From Dermabacter hominis NBRC 106157 (GTDB lineage: Bacteria > Actinomycetota > Actinomycetes > Actinomycetales > Dermabacteraceae), in the NCBI RefSeq assembly GCF_001570785.1, contig NZ_BCSI01000004.1, positions 1 to 64,000 on the forward strand: a stretch of DNA of 64,000 bases, in the 5' to 3' direction. The stretch's first letter is position 1; each line of letters starts with the position of its first letter. Below the pieces are notes generated by a model. The model was not told where the DNA came from. It saw nothing but the letters and a program-made list of their open reading frames with translations, and made no database searches. Below, piece after piece: positions 1 to 8,698 of the stretch. The position numbers and the translations under genes are program-made.

Positions 1-540
1 GCTCGGCCCAACAAACCCGGAAGCCAAAAAAGAGACGTTGACCGAGCCGCGGAAGAAACACTGACTGAAGGTCTTGATGAGCAGCGTTGTGCACGAGAGA
101 ATAGCTGCTTACGACAGATTCGCTCTGTCGTGAAAATGCCGTAGCGGTTGGGGCATAGGCACCGGCGAAGCACGTTCTTTGGTTAACGCGCTTTGCTGAG
201 TTTCTACACCCTGATTCTCATGGGTGCGGAATACCTCAATCAGCGCCTCTTGCGGTCAACTGATTCACTCCGCGTGTGGAAGGCGAGAGGGGCTGAAGAA
301 GAGGGGTGAGGTCGGGGTGCCCCTAGCTGAAGAGGCGAGTTTAGGTGAGGTTGGGAAATCCAAGAGGCGGAGCCAGCTGAACAGGTAGGGCGGAATGAGG
401 CCGAGGCTGCCGTCGGACCTGGGCAGCGAAGCCAGTGACCACCGGCCCTAGGCATACTCCCTTGAGCCGACTCGCAATGCGATCGAATCAGGCGAAGAAG
501 GGAGGGGCAAAGGCGCCGCTAACGGTGATCTCTAGGCATC
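1..540. other. Region without a supported gene
   Basis: No open frame here has recognisable protein content. Frame 1 is open from the window edge to a TAG near 144 and could be the tail of a gene that starts outside the window, but the 47 residues match nothing I know. Short antisense frames around 240-455 are low-complexity Pro/Ser/Arg translations typical of non-coding high-GC DNA. Apart from a hairpin at 111-131 and the C-rich repeat that begins near 542, I see nothing supportable. Confidence 0.5.
111..131. other. Perfect 8-bp hairpin
   Basis: ACGACAGA is followed by a TTCGC loop and the exact complement TCTGTCGT. There is no run of T after either side, so a classical intrinsic terminator is not shown. 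It could be the terminator-like end of an off-window gene or a protein-binding palindrome. Confidence 0.4.
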
Positions 541-541
541 C

Positions 542-610
542 CAAACCCCCACAACCCCTATGCAATCCGAGGAGGGCGGCATCAAACCCCCACAACCCCT
601 ATGGAATTCA
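542..610. repeat. Two tandem-like copies of a C-rich intergenic repeat
   Basis: A 21-bp core beginning caaacccccacaacccctat occurs at 542-562 and again at 583-603, a 41-bp spacing. The second copy is embedded in a 30-bp unit (581-610) that is identical to 19858-19887 and includes the pdxY stop codon (complement of tca at 608-610). On the minus strand the core is G-rich, with a four-G run and a five-G run. It has no obvious hairpin. It is visible here as an exact repeat; its function is unknown. Confidence 0.85.
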
Positions 611-1462
611 GTGAGGGAGGGGGTGGGCCTTGAATTTCGTGTCCGGATTGACGAAAGCCTCCTGGCATTCAACGATGAGAAGCTCGCGCGCCTTCGCCTC
701 GATCGTGCGGTCGATGAGCTCGAACACCGAAGCGGCCGTCTTCTCGAGTGCTTCGACAGGGCCGGCGCCACCGAGCAAATGCGCAGCGAAGAGAGCCGTC
801 GTCACATCGCCGCTGCCATGAACCTTCCGCTCAAGGCGGGGGGTTGCGAGAAGATACGCGCCCGACGAATCAGCGACGAGGAGCTCGAGCATGCCGTCGG
901 CGGTGTCTTTCGTGATCACGCTCGTCACCAGCACGGTCTCGGCACCCTCGGCACGCAGCTGCTCGACCGCTTGAAGCGTGCCCTCGAGCGTGGACACATC
1001 GGTCCCCGTGAGTACGCCAAGCTCGAAGTGATTGGGCGTGAGTACCTCGGCGGCAGGAACGACTTTGTTCGCCATGAGCGGCGGAATATCGGCATCGACG
1101 TAGAATCCCTCGCCGGCATTGCCCATGACCGGGTCGGCGATATACACGGCGTTCGGGTTATGAGCCTTCACGCGTTCCACGGCGTCGAGAATCACGTCGG
1201 TTACAGCCGCGGATCCCTGGTATCCGCTCAAGATAGCGTCGGCTTCGCCAAGAATGCCGAGCTCTTCGATTCCCAAAACAACCTCGTGAACGTCCTTCGC
1301 ATCGATGACGGGACCGCGGAACGTCGGGTGGCCCGTGTGGTTTGAGAAAAGGACGGTGTTGACGGGCCATACTTCGTGGCCGAGCCGCTGCAGCGGAAAA
1401 ACAGCGGCAGAATTACCCGCGTGTCCGTAGGCCACGGCGGACTGGATCGTCAAAATCTTCAT
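608..1462 (-). CDS. pdxY: Pyridoxal kinase PdxY
   Basis: This 284-residue protein is a ribokinase-superfamily kinase that phosphorylates pyridoxal with ATP in the vitamin B6 salvage pathway in the cytosol. The N-terminus MKILTIQSAVAYGHAGNSA is diagnostic of PdxY/PdxK, with the substrate-contacting GHAGNSA at residues 13-19. The C-terminal catalytic GSGD motif places the likely base at Asp219. The start at 1462 is chosen because AAGGAG precedes it at good spacing and the family begins here; the frame continues 33 residues further upstream without homology. It lies 41 nt downstream of tdk on the same strand and could be co-transcribed. Its stop codon lies inside the C-rich repeat. Confidence 0.93.
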   Translation of the reverse strand: MKILTIQSAVAYGHAGNSAAVFPLQRLGHEVWPVNTVLFSNHTGHPTFRGPVIDAKDVHEVVLGIEELGILGEADAILSGYQGSAAVTDVILDAVERVKAHNPNAVYIADPVMGNAGEGFYVDADIPPLMANKVVPAAEVLTPNHFELGVLTGTDVSTLEGTLQAVEQLRAEGAETVLVTSVITKDTADGMLELLVADSSGAYLLATPRLERKVHGSGDVTTALFAAHLLGGAGPVEALEKTAASVFELIDRTIEAKARELLIVECQEAFVNPDTKFKAHPLPH

Positions 1463-1503
1463 GCGTCTCTCCTTGACGGCAGTTGAAAGGGGCACATCGC
1501 TGT

Positions 1504-2115
1504 TTAGAAAAGGGAGGGGCCGAGCGCTTTGGCTTTTTCGTCCAGATAGCACGTGCCGCACAGGGACTCGTAAGTGACGCGGCCAGCGCCATCAATCGCC
1601 ACCTGATCTCCCTGGAATACGAACATGCCGTTTACGCTGCGGCAATTGAATTCGGCCTGAGAGCCGCATCGACACATGGTCGGTAGCTTCTCGAAGTTGT
1701 CGGCCAGCTCGAAAAGTCGCGAAGAGCCAGGGAATTGGCAGGCGAGGAAGTCCGTGCGAAGCCCATAGCAAATCACCGAAATCTGATCGTTTTTCGCGAC
1801 GAGAAAAAGTTGATCGATTTGGTCGCGGTCGAGGAACTGGCTCTCGTCAACGAGCACCACATGGAAGTCGCGGTCGGGGCGTGCGGCGATGAACGCTTTG
1901 ATTTCCTCTCGCAAGTCATGGCCAGACTCGATGAGAACGTCGACGCGTCGTTTTGCGCCTCCGCGGGCGAGCACCCAGTCCTCGCCCTTCGTATCGATAG
2001 CGGGCTTGACCGTGATCGTGCCGAGGCCTCGTTCCTCGTAGTTGTAGGCCGCCTTAATGAGGGTGTCGGATTTTCCCGAATTCATCGCGCCGTATTTGAA
2101 GTGGAGCTTAGCCAT
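1504..2115 (-). CDS. tdk: Thymidine kinase (type II)
   Basis: This 203-residue protein phosphorylates thymidine to dTMP in the salvage pathway. A Walker A motif GAMNSGKS lies at residues 9-16, a Walker B-like DESQF at 90-94, and the zinc-binding cysteines of the lasso domain at about 148/150 and 186/189. The length matches the TK1-like bacterial family. ATG follows an AGGAGGAACCG ribosome site. It starts opposite the TIM-barrel gene at 2198, so 2116-2197 should hold divergent promoters, and pdxY follows directly. Confidence 0.95.
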   Translation of the reverse strand: MAKLHFKYGAMNSGKSDTLIKAAYNYEERGLGTITVKPAIDTKGEDWVLARGGAKRRVDVLIESGHDLREEIKAFIAARPDRDFHVVLVDESQFLDRDQIDQLFLVAKNDQISVICYGLRTDFLACQFPGSSRLFELADNFEKLPTMCRCGSQAEFNCRSVNGMFVFQGDQVAIDGAGRVTYESLCGTCYLDEKAKALGPSLF

Positions 2116-2197
2116 CGGTTCCTCCTGAGCGTCCCTTCGCCGTGCGCGAATCTATCCTCCCCAACCTTAGTGCACCTGGCCTTGCTAGCGTGAAGGC

Positions 2198-3169
2198 GTG
2201 AGCACACGTGAGGATAGCGCCGGCGGCCGAAAAGTATTCACCCGCAAAAATCAGGCGAGGAAAAACTCGGAAGTTTGGCGCGAGAGGAGCCGGGCAGGCG
2301 TCGGAATCCGAGAACCCGCTCCTGGCAACGGAACGGGCCGTACCAACGAGGGTGGTGCCCAACCCGGGGGCTCCCACCCGAACCGCACGATTCCCGTGGG
2401 CCTGTCGACCTCTTCGCTTTTCCCGCTTGGCCTCGAGGACACCTTTAAAGCGGCGCGTGAAACCGGCTATGACGGCGTTGAGGTCATGTGTTCTCTCGAT
2501 CCCGCAACGCGTGACGCAATGCGTCTTCAGACCCTCACTCGCGTGTATGAGCTTCCAATCTTGTCGCTTCACGCACCAACTCTCTTCTTTCTGCAGTTCG
2601 CGGGCGGCCTTGACCCCAAGAAGAAGCTCGAGGACACGATGCGCCTCGCTGTGGATCTTGGGGTTCCGACGGTTGTCGCCCACCCGCCGTTTCGATGGCA
2701 GGGGCGTTACGCCAAGAATTTCGTGGAGATCGTTGCTGGACTCGAAGAGCGCTACGGAATCGCGCTTGCCGTCGAGAACATGTATCCGTGGCGCCTCGGC
2801 GTGCGCGAGGTGCTCCCGTATTACCCCGATCACGACCCCACGGATGAGGATTACGCGCATCTCACGATCGATCTCTCGCACGCGTCGACGGCTGGAGACG
2901 ATGCGCTCGCGATGATCGAACGCTTGGGGGATCGGCTCAGCCATCTCCACCTCACCGATGGGTCGGGGCACACCTTGCGCGATGAGCATCTGGTGCCGGG
3001 CGACGGTGACCAGCCGGTTGCCGAAATTCTGCAAAGGCTCGCGCGTCGAGGATGGGGCGGCTCTGTCATTGTGGAGATCGCGACGGGCACGAGCCGGAAC
3101 TTCGAGGCGAAGCTCGCCCCGATCAAACGCTCGCTCACGCTCGCCCGCAGAGAACTCAGTCACGTTTGA
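2198..3169 (+). CDS. Sugar phosphate isomerase/epimerase-like TIM-barrel protein
   Basis: From about residue 66 this is a xylose-isomerase-like/AP-endonuclease-2 TIM barrel: IPVGLSTSSLFP, YDGVEVM, a PTVVAHPP segment, ALAVENMYP and LTIDLSHAS supply the metal-ligand Glu, His and Asp pattern of the superfamily, ending with a VIVEIATG strand. The first 65 residues are Arg/Gly rich and unlike the family, so the true start may be internal; no clearly better start is visible, so the longest GTG frame is reported. The substrate cannot be told from sequence. It precedes the ole operon on the same strand but is separated by 111 nt. Confidence 0.75.
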   Translation: MSTREDSAGGRKVFTRKNQARKNSEVWRERSRAGVGIREPAPGNGTGRTNEGGAQPGGSHPNRTIPVGLSTSSLFPLGLEDTFKAARETGYDGVEVMCSLDPATRDAMRLQTLTRVYELPILSLHAPTLFFLQFAGGLDPKKKLEDTMRLAVDLGVPTVVAHPPFRWQGRYAKNFVEIVAGLEERYGIALAVENMYPWRLGVREVLPYYPDHDPTDEDYAHLTIDLSHASTAGDDALAMIERLGDRLSHLHLTDGSGHTLRDEHLVPGDGDQPVAEILQRLARRGWGGSVIVEIATGTSRNFEAKLAPIKRSLTLARRELSHV

Positions 3170-3280
3170 GCCTCGCTGCCCCCTGATCAGGTCAATTTTT
3201 CACCAAATCTCCAGTGCTTCGGTGGACAATAATGGGGCGCTTTGAGAGGCGCGAACCGAGACCGAAAGCGAATAGTAGTA

Positions 3281-4309
3281 GTGATCCCCAACACCGCGTT
3301 TGACCATAAAAACGCCGCCATTCTCTCCGTTTCCGCCGTGGAAGCTCAGGTTCCCGTCACTTCCGATTCGATCGACGAGATGCTTTCACCGGCCCGCAAG
3401 CGACTTCGCTTGCCGAAGGGCACGCTTCAACGCGTGGCCGGTGTGTACGAGCGGCGATGGTGGAAAGACCCGGAAAACGGTTGGAAACAGGGTGCCGTGA
3501 TTGCCGCTGAGCGTGCGATGGCGAGCGCGGGCATTACGCGCGAGGACGTCGGGGTCCTCATCAACGCTTCCGTTTCGCGTCAGCACCTCGAGCCGGCGAT
3601 GAGTGCCCACATTCACGCGGCGCTCGGTATGCCCGCCTCGTGCATGAACTTTGACATCACGAACGCGTGCCTCGGCTTTGTTAATGCGATGACCCTCGCC
3701 GCCGGTCTGATTGACGCCGGTCAAATCGACTACGCACTCATCGTGGGCGCGGAGGATGTCGAGGAAGTGCAGCGGCGCACCATTGCGCGCTTGAACGACA
3801 AGAACTCGACGCGCCAGGATTTCAATAACCAGTTTGCGTCGCTCACGCTCGGTTCGGGCGCTGCTGCGGCCGTTGTGGGGCGCTTCGATAAACACCCGGA
3901 TGGCCACCGGATCGTGCACACGCAAACGCGTGCGGGCACCGAGCACCACGAGCTGTGCATCGGCAACATGGACGATATGCGTACCGATACGGCCGGTCTC
4001 CTTGAAAACGGCCTCGAGCTCGTGACGCAAACGTGGCGCGCCGCCGAGGAAAGCGGTCGCAATTATTCGAATAAGCAGTGGTACATCACCCATCAGGTGT
4101 CGATGGTGTACACGCGTGCCTTCGCGAAGGCCATGGGGATCAACCCTGAGATCATTCCGGTGACGTTCCCCGAACTTGGCAACATTGCCGCGGAGGCCGT
4201 TCCGCTCACTCTCGCCCTCAACCAGGATCGCTTTGCGAAGGGCGATGAACTTCTGCTCCTCGGCGTCGGCTCGGGATTGAACACGGCGATGATGGAGGTC
4301 CAGTGGTGA
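3281..4309 (+). CDS. oleA: OleA, thiolase-like acyl-CoA head-to-head condensing enzyme
   Basis: This 342-residue thiolase-superfamily protein resembles OleA, which joins two fatty acyl-CoAs in a non-decarboxylative Claisen condensation to a 2-alkyl-3-ketoacyl-CoA product, the first step of long-chain olefin synthesis. The nucleophile Cys130 sits in DITNACLGFVNAM, the GVLINASVSRQ and LQRVAGVYERRWW segments are typical of OleA rather than FabH, and His appears in WYITHQVS. The frame is open back to a TTG at 3242, but the family begins near the GTG at 3281, which is used here; the ribosome site is weak. It overlaps oleBC by 4 nt, and the oleBC and oleD context makes the assignment strong. Confidence 0.9.
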   Translation: MIPNTAFDHKNAAILSVSAVEAQVPVTSDSIDEMLSPARKRLRLPKGTLQRVAGVYERRWWKDPENGWKQGAVIAAERAMASAGITREDVGVLINASVSRQHLEPAMSAHIHAALGMPASCMNFDITNACLGFVNAMTLAAGLIDAGQIDYALIVGAEDVEEVQRRTIARLNDKNSTRQDFNNQFASLTLGSGAAAAVVGRFDKHPDGHRIVHTQTRAGTEHHELCIGNMDDMRTDTAGLLENGLELVTQTWRAAEESGRNYSNKQWYITHQVSMVYTRAFAKAMGINPEIIPVTFPELGNIAAEAVPLTLALNQDRFAKGDELLLLGVGSGLNTAMMEVQW

Positions 4310-6966
4310 GCGCGAAGACCTTCCAGGACGTGCAGGATGTTCCCGATCTTCCCGGCGTTCAGCCTGAATTGCACCACACGCTGAAGGTGCGGGACTCGTT
4401 CGGTGATATGCGCCGCTGGCACTATCTCGATAACGAGCGTCAACTCGCCGAGCGGGGCATTGAGCCCCGCGGCACGCTTCTGTGCGTGCACGGCAACCCC
4501 ACCTACTCCTTCCTGTATCGCAGCCTGTTCAACGAGGAGATGCTCGAAGCGGGTTGGCGTGTCGTTGCCGTTGACCAGCTCGAGATGGGCTACTCGGAAC
4601 GCACGGGACGTGAGCGACGCTTGCAGGATCGCATTACCGATCTTTCGTTGTTCACGGATGCACTCGGCCTTTCCGGCAACGTCGTGACAGTGGGGCACGA
4701 TTGGGGCGGCATTGTGTCGATCGGCTGGGCACTCGACAACCGCCACGACGTGATCGGTATGGTGCTCACGAACACCGCAATTCATCAGGAACTTGGCGAG
4801 TCGCTCCCGGCTTCACTTCAGCTCGCAACGGCCCCCGGTTTCCTTCCGTTCTCGACGTCGCGCACGGACGCGTTCCTTCGCACGACCGTAAACCTCTCGA
4901 AGCCGCCGCTGCCGCGCGAGGTGCGGGAGGGCTACTACGCGCCGTATCGGTCGAGAGTGCGCCGTCGGGGCATCGAAACGTTCGTCGCCGATATTCCGGC
5001 GAGCGCGGAGCACCCCTCGCGCGCGACCCTTGAGCGCCTTGCGGAGGGCCTCAAGGGCATGGACGTTCCCACCCTCATGGTGTGGGGGCCGCGCGATGTT
5101 GTCTTTTCGGACCGATACCTTCGCGATCTTCTTGAACGTGTTCCGCATGCCGATGTGCATCGTTTCGAAGGCGCCTCGCACCTCGTGTGGGACGACGCGC
5201 CCGTCGCCCCGCTTGTGCGGCGCTGGCTCGAGGAACGGCTCATCAACGGTGCCGACCATCGCGAACGTTCGGTCTCGAGCTTTGCCGAACAGCCCGAGTA
5301 CCGACGTCTCGGCTCGCTCATTACTGAGCGCGCAAACGATCCGGCAACGATGTATGAGCCCGCTGTCGTCGAGATGCTCGCCGAGGGTCCTCGCACGATT
5401 ACGTGGGGCCTTCTTGAAAAGCGTGTGGCGCAGCTTGCGAGTGGAATGCGCGCGCATGGCATCAAGGCCGGTGATCGTGTGAGCGTTCTCGTGACGCCAG
5501 GCGCCGACCTCACGGCGGTGCTGTATGCGTGCCTCCGGATCGGCGCGATTGCCGTCGTTGCCGATGCAGGCCTGGGGGTTAAGGGCCTCACGCGCGCAAT
5601 TGTGGGCGCCCACATCGACTACGTCGTGGGGATCCCTACTGCTCTTGCGGGAGCCCGCGCACTCGGTTGGCCTGGTGAACGTATTTCCGTGCGCACACTG
5701 CCCACGATCGATCGCGCTGTGTTTGGTGTAAGCACGTCGATCGATGAGCTCATGCGCGAGGGCGAGCAGATTCACGCTCTTGGTGGCGGCGATGAGCGGT
5801 CCGACATTGATCCCGATGCGGATGCGCTCGTGCTGTTTACATCGGGGTCGACCGGCCCCGCGAAGGGGGCCGTGTACACGCATCGGCAGGCGAGCGCGAT
5901 GTTCGCGGCGGTGGGGGACACCCTTCAGCTGCGTCCTGAACGCGGGCTCGTTGCCGGATTCGCGCCGTTCGCACTGCTTGGCCCGGCCCTCGGTGCGCCG
6001 AGCATTGTGCCCGAGATGGACGTGACGCGCCCCGGCGAGCTCACCGCGAGCGCCCTCGCCGATGCCGTCGATGAGCTCGGTTCGCCGGCAGTCTTCACTG
6101 CTCCGGCTGCGCTCCAAAACATTATCGATACGGCCGGTGCGCTCGATGAGCGCCAGCGCGAGGCACTTTCGCGAGTGCCGAGCTTCTTTAGCGCGGGGGC
6201 ACCAATTCCCGCGCCGCTTCTTCGCGCACTACGCGATGTGCTCCCGAACGCGCACTCGTACTCGCCGTACGGCATGACCGAGTGCCTCGCGGTCGCCGCA
6301 ATTGACCTTGAAGGAATCGAAGCCGCGGGCGAGGGCAGCGGTGTGTGCGTGGGCGCGCCCGTCCCTCGCGTGGAGCTTGCGATTGCGCCGCTTGAGTCCG
6401 ACGGCCGCGCAGCCTCCACGGTCACCACTAAGCCCGGTGTTGTCGGCGAGATTATGGTCCGTGCCGCGCACGTTCGCGACCGCTACCTCATGCTGTGGGA
6501 TACGACGCGAGAGTCGATGCGCTGCGAGGGCTATCACGCGACGGGAGATGTCGGTCAGCTCGATGCCGAGGGCCGCCTGTGGGTTGAGGGGCGCCTTGCA
6601 CACGTGGTCACGACTGCGGCGGGCCCCGTGACTCCGGTGCAGATAGAGAAGGCCGCGGAAAGTCTCGACTTCGTGCGTCGCGCGGGTGTATGCGGGGTAG
6701 GCCCCGCGGGAACGCAGCAGGTCGTGGTGATCTACGAAGACCCGGCGACGTTCCGCCCGGGTAAGGGCCAAACGCCCAAGCCCGCGACTCCCGAGCGCCA
6801 GGCCGCGATTCGCGAAGCCGTTGAAGCGGCAACGGGTATTGCCGTGACGGCTGCTTTTGAAACGACGACGCTCCCGACCGACATCCGCCACAACTCGAAG
6901 ATCGAGCGCGCACGCCTTGGGGCGTGGGCCGCGCGCGAGCTGGCCGGTGAAAGGAGTGCGCTGTGA
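4306..6966 (+). CDS. oleBC: OleBC fusion: beta-lactone decarboxylase plus beta-lactone synthetase
   Basis: This protein of about 886 residues joins two enzymes. The first ~310 residues are an alpha/beta-hydrolase of the haloalkane-dehalogenase type with the nucleophile elbow GHDWGG (Asp near 133), the OleB decarboxylase that turns a beta-lactone into a cis-olefin and CO2. The remainder is an acyl-adenylate-forming enzyme with the P-loop LFTSGSTGPAKGA near 511-523 and a YGMTEC motif, the OleC beta-lactone synthetase. Such fusions are known in Actinobacteria including Micrococcus. The GTG at 4306 overlaps the oleA stop; a GTG 3 nt earlier is also possible. The oleD start overlaps its end by 4 nt. 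Confidence 0.92.
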   Translation: MSAKTFQDVQDVPDLPGVQPELHHTLKVRDSFGDMRRWHYLDNERQLAERGIEPRGTLLCVHGNPTYSFLYRSLFNEEMLEAGWRVVAVDQLEMGYSERTGRERRLQDRITDLSLFTDALGLSGNVVTVGHDWGGIVSIGWALDNRHDVIGMVLTNTAIHQELGESLPASLQLATAPGFLPFSTSRTDAFLRTTVNLSKPPLPREVREGYYAPYRSRVRRRGIETFVADIPASAEHPSRATLERLAEGLKGMDVPTLMVWGPRDVVFSDRYLRDLLERVPHADVHRFEGASHLVWDDAPVAPLVRRWLEERLINGADHRERSVSSFAEQPEYRRLGSLITERANDPATMYEPAVVEMLAEGPRTITWGLLEKRVAQLASGMRAHGIKAGDRVSVLVTPGADLTAVLYACLRIGAIAVVADAGLGVKGLTRAIVGAHIDYVVGIPTALAGARALGWPGERISVRTLPTIDRAVFGVSTSIDELMREGEQIHALGGGDERSDIDPDADALVLFTSGSTGPAKGAVYTHRQASAMFAAVGDTLQLRPERGLVAGFAPFALLGPALGAPSIVPEMDVTRPGELTASALADAVDELGSPAVFTAPAALQNIIDTAGALDERQREALSRVPSFFSAGAPIPAPLLRALRDVLPNAHSYSPYGMTECLAVAAIDLEGIEAAGEGSGVCVGAPVPRVELAIAPLESDGRAASTVTTKPGVVGEIMVRAAHVRDRYLMLWDTTRESMRCEGYHATGDVGQLDAEGRLWVEGRLAHVVTTAAGPVTPVQIEKAAESLDFVRRAGVCGVGPAGTQQVVVIYEDPATFRPGKGQTPKPATPERQAAIREAVEAATGIAVTAAFETTTLPTDIRHNSKIERARLGAWAARELAGERSAL

Positions 6967-7943
6967 AGGTTCTCGTGACCGGTGCGAGCGGGATGCTCGG
7001 CGGCGAGGTCGCAAAGAGGCTTCGCGATGAGGGACATGAGGTCAGCGCGTTCCAGCGCCGCCCCGCGGGAATCGAGGGCATCACCGACGTGTGCGGTTCG
7101 CTTACCGAGGCGGACCAGGTGCGCCGTGCCGTCGACGGCAACGACGCGGTCGTGCATCTCGCGGCGAAGGTGTCCATTTCAGGCCCCGAGGAGGAATATC
7201 GCGCCATCAACATCGAGGGCACCCGCAATGTGGTGAATGCGCTTCGCGCCCAGGGTGGCGGGAAGCTCGTGAACACGTCTTCGCCGTCGGTCGCCCACTT
7301 TGGCGAGGCTATCGTCGGGCTCGACGCGACTGCCCCTGAACCTACGCGCGCCCGCGGGCCCTACGCCCGCACGAAGGCCGCCGCTGAACTCGTGGCGATG
7401 GAGGCAGACGGCACGGACGGCATGCTCGTCACGACTTTGCGACCGCATATCGTGTGGGGCCCCGGTGACACCCAGCTCGTGGAACGCATCGTCGAGCGTG
7501 GCCGCAAGGGGACGATGCCCCTTCTCGATCGGGGCATGGCGCTCATCGACACGACGTACATCGATAACGCCGCCGAGGCATTCGTCGCGGCACTCGAGCG
7601 GATCGAAGACGTGCACGGAGAGAGCTTTGTGATTACGAATGGCGAGCCGCGCACCGTTCGCGACTTCGTGGTGGGGTTGTGCGATGCGGCCGGTGTCTCG
7701 CGCCCGCGAATCACGGTTCCCGGCCCGCTCGCACGCGTTGCGGGTCGCGTGATCGAGAAGGCGTGGGAGTTGCGGCCCGGCTACGATGAGCCACCTATGA
7801 CCGAGTTCCTCGCGGAGCAGCTGTCGACAGCGCATTGGTTTGATCAGCGACGCACGTGCGAGCGTTTGCAGTGGAAGCCGCGCGTAAGTATGGATGAAGG
7901 CTTCGCGAAGCTCAAAGCGTATTACGATAAGGCGCGTGACTGA
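6963..7943 (+). CDS. oleD: OleD, NAD(P)-dependent 2-alkyl-3-ketoacid reductase
   Basis: This 326-residue extended short-chain dehydrogenase has the Rossmann signature VTGASGMLGG at residues 5-14 and the catalytic YARTK pair (Tyr134, Lys138). In the olefin pathway OleD reduces the OleA product to a 2-alkyl-3-hydroxyacid, which OleC then closes to a beta-lactone. The GTG start overlaps the oleBC stop by 4 nt, so translation is coupled. Other extended SDRs (3-beta-HSD or epimerase type) share these motifs; the operon decides the call. Confidence 0.9.
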   Translation: MKVLVTGASGMLGGEVAKRLRDEGHEVSAFQRRPAGIEGITDVCGSLTEADQVRRAVDGNDAVVHLAAKVSISGPEEEYRAINIEGTRNVVNALRAQGGGKLVNTSSPSVAHFGEAIVGLDATAPEPTRARGPYARTKAAAELVAMEADGTDGMLVTTLRPHIVWGPGDTQLVERIVERGRKGTMPLLDRGMALIDTTYIDNAAEAFVAALERIEDVHGESFVITNGEPRTVRDFVVGLCDAAGVSRPRITVPGPLARVAGRVIEKAWELRPGYDEPPMTEFLAEQLSTAHWFDQRRTCERLQWKPRVSMDEGFAKLKAYYDKARD

Positions 7944-8604
7944 AGATTTAACGACTTCTCCTTACGGCGAGAAGGATTTTGCGGCCATTGATGCTCAGAT
8001 TCGCGCTGAGCAAGACGCGAAGCCTCGAGCTTCTCAGCGCACCGTTGGGCTCGTGCTGCTCATCGGGTCTGTCCTCGGGATCATCGCGTCATTCGCGCTT
8101 ATGCAAGATAAGCTCGCGATTCTCGCGGACACGAATGCGTCGCTAGCCTGCGATATCAACCCGTTCATCTCGTGCGGGACGTTTATCCAGACGTGGCAGG
8201 CTCAGACGTTCGGTTTTCCGAACATGTACCTCGGGTTCATGGGATTCTCGATCATGGGTGTCGTCGGCGCACTGCACCTTTCGGGCCTTGCGCTTCCGCG
8301 GTGGTTCCAGTGGGCAACGTTCGGAGGGCTCGCCTTCGCGTTTGCTTTCGTTGTGTGGCTCTCGAGCAACGCGCTATTCGCCATTCACGCCCTGTGCCCG
8401 TGGTGCCTCCTGGTGTGGGCGGTCGTGCCACCCATGTTTTGGTCCTTCGTGACCTTCCTTGTGGAGGAGGGCATCATCGAGGTGCGCGGGCTCGTGCGCA
8501 CCGTGCTGCGTTCCTGGATCGCGCTTTCGCTCGCGTGGTACGCCCTGGTTATCGTGGCTGCTTTCTTCATGTTTCTGCCCGAATGGCAGGCGATGTTTTT
8601 CTAG
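7936..8604 (+). CDS. Vitamin K epoxide reductase family membrane protein
   Basis: This protein of about 222 residues has four to five hydrophobic segments and the VKOR signature: a loop cysteine pair Cys72 and Cys80 (CDINPFISC) and the redox-active CPWC at 154-157. Bacterial VKOR homologues reoxidise DsbA-like oxidases using quinones and so support disulfide formation outside the membrane. The frame is open back to 7894, but the GTG at 7936 follows an AAGG site and overlaps the oleD stop by 8 nt, so it is co-transcribed with the ole genes, although no role in olefin synthesis is known. A strong terminator follows. Confidence 0.88.
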   Translation: MTEDLTTSPYGEKDFAAIDAQIRAEQDAKPRASQRTVGLVLLIGSVLGIIASFALMQDKLAILADTNASLACDINPFISCGTFIQTWQAQTFGFPNMYLGFMGFSIMGVVGALHLSGLALPRWFQWATFGGLAFAFAFVVWLSSNALFAIHALCPWCLLVWAVVPPMFWSFVTFLVEEGIIEVRGLVRTVLRSWIALSLAWYALVIVAAFFMFLPEWQAMFF

Positions 8605-8629
8605 GCCCTGTGGCGCTCCAGGCTCCACA

Positions 8630-8666
8630 AGCCCCGGTTGTCCCCAGTGGATCGCCGGGGCTTTTT
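8630..8666 (+). terminator. Intrinsic terminator after the ole/VKOR operon
   Basis: A stem AGCCCCGG / CCGGGGCT closes a loop of about 17 nt and is followed by TTTTC. It lies 26 nt after the VKOR stop and before comEA. Confidence 0.85.
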
Positions 8667-8698
8667 CGTGGGCGCTCCTCGTTCCTAGCGTGGAGGCT

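Noticed and set aside
240-455. A 71-residue minus-strand frame at the window start
   Set aside because: Composition is Pro/Ser/Arg-rich with no recognisable segment and no ribosome site.
3181-3200. The CCTGATCAGG palindrome followed by ATTTTT as a terminator after the isomerase gene
   Set aside because: The palindrome leaves no room for a loop without breaking the stem, so a stable terminator hairpin is not supported.
4813-6117. A 434-residue minus-strand open frame within oleBC
   Set aside because: It is antisense to both OleB and OleC motif regions and is rich in Arg/His/Ala without any domain, typical of shadow frames in high-GC genes.
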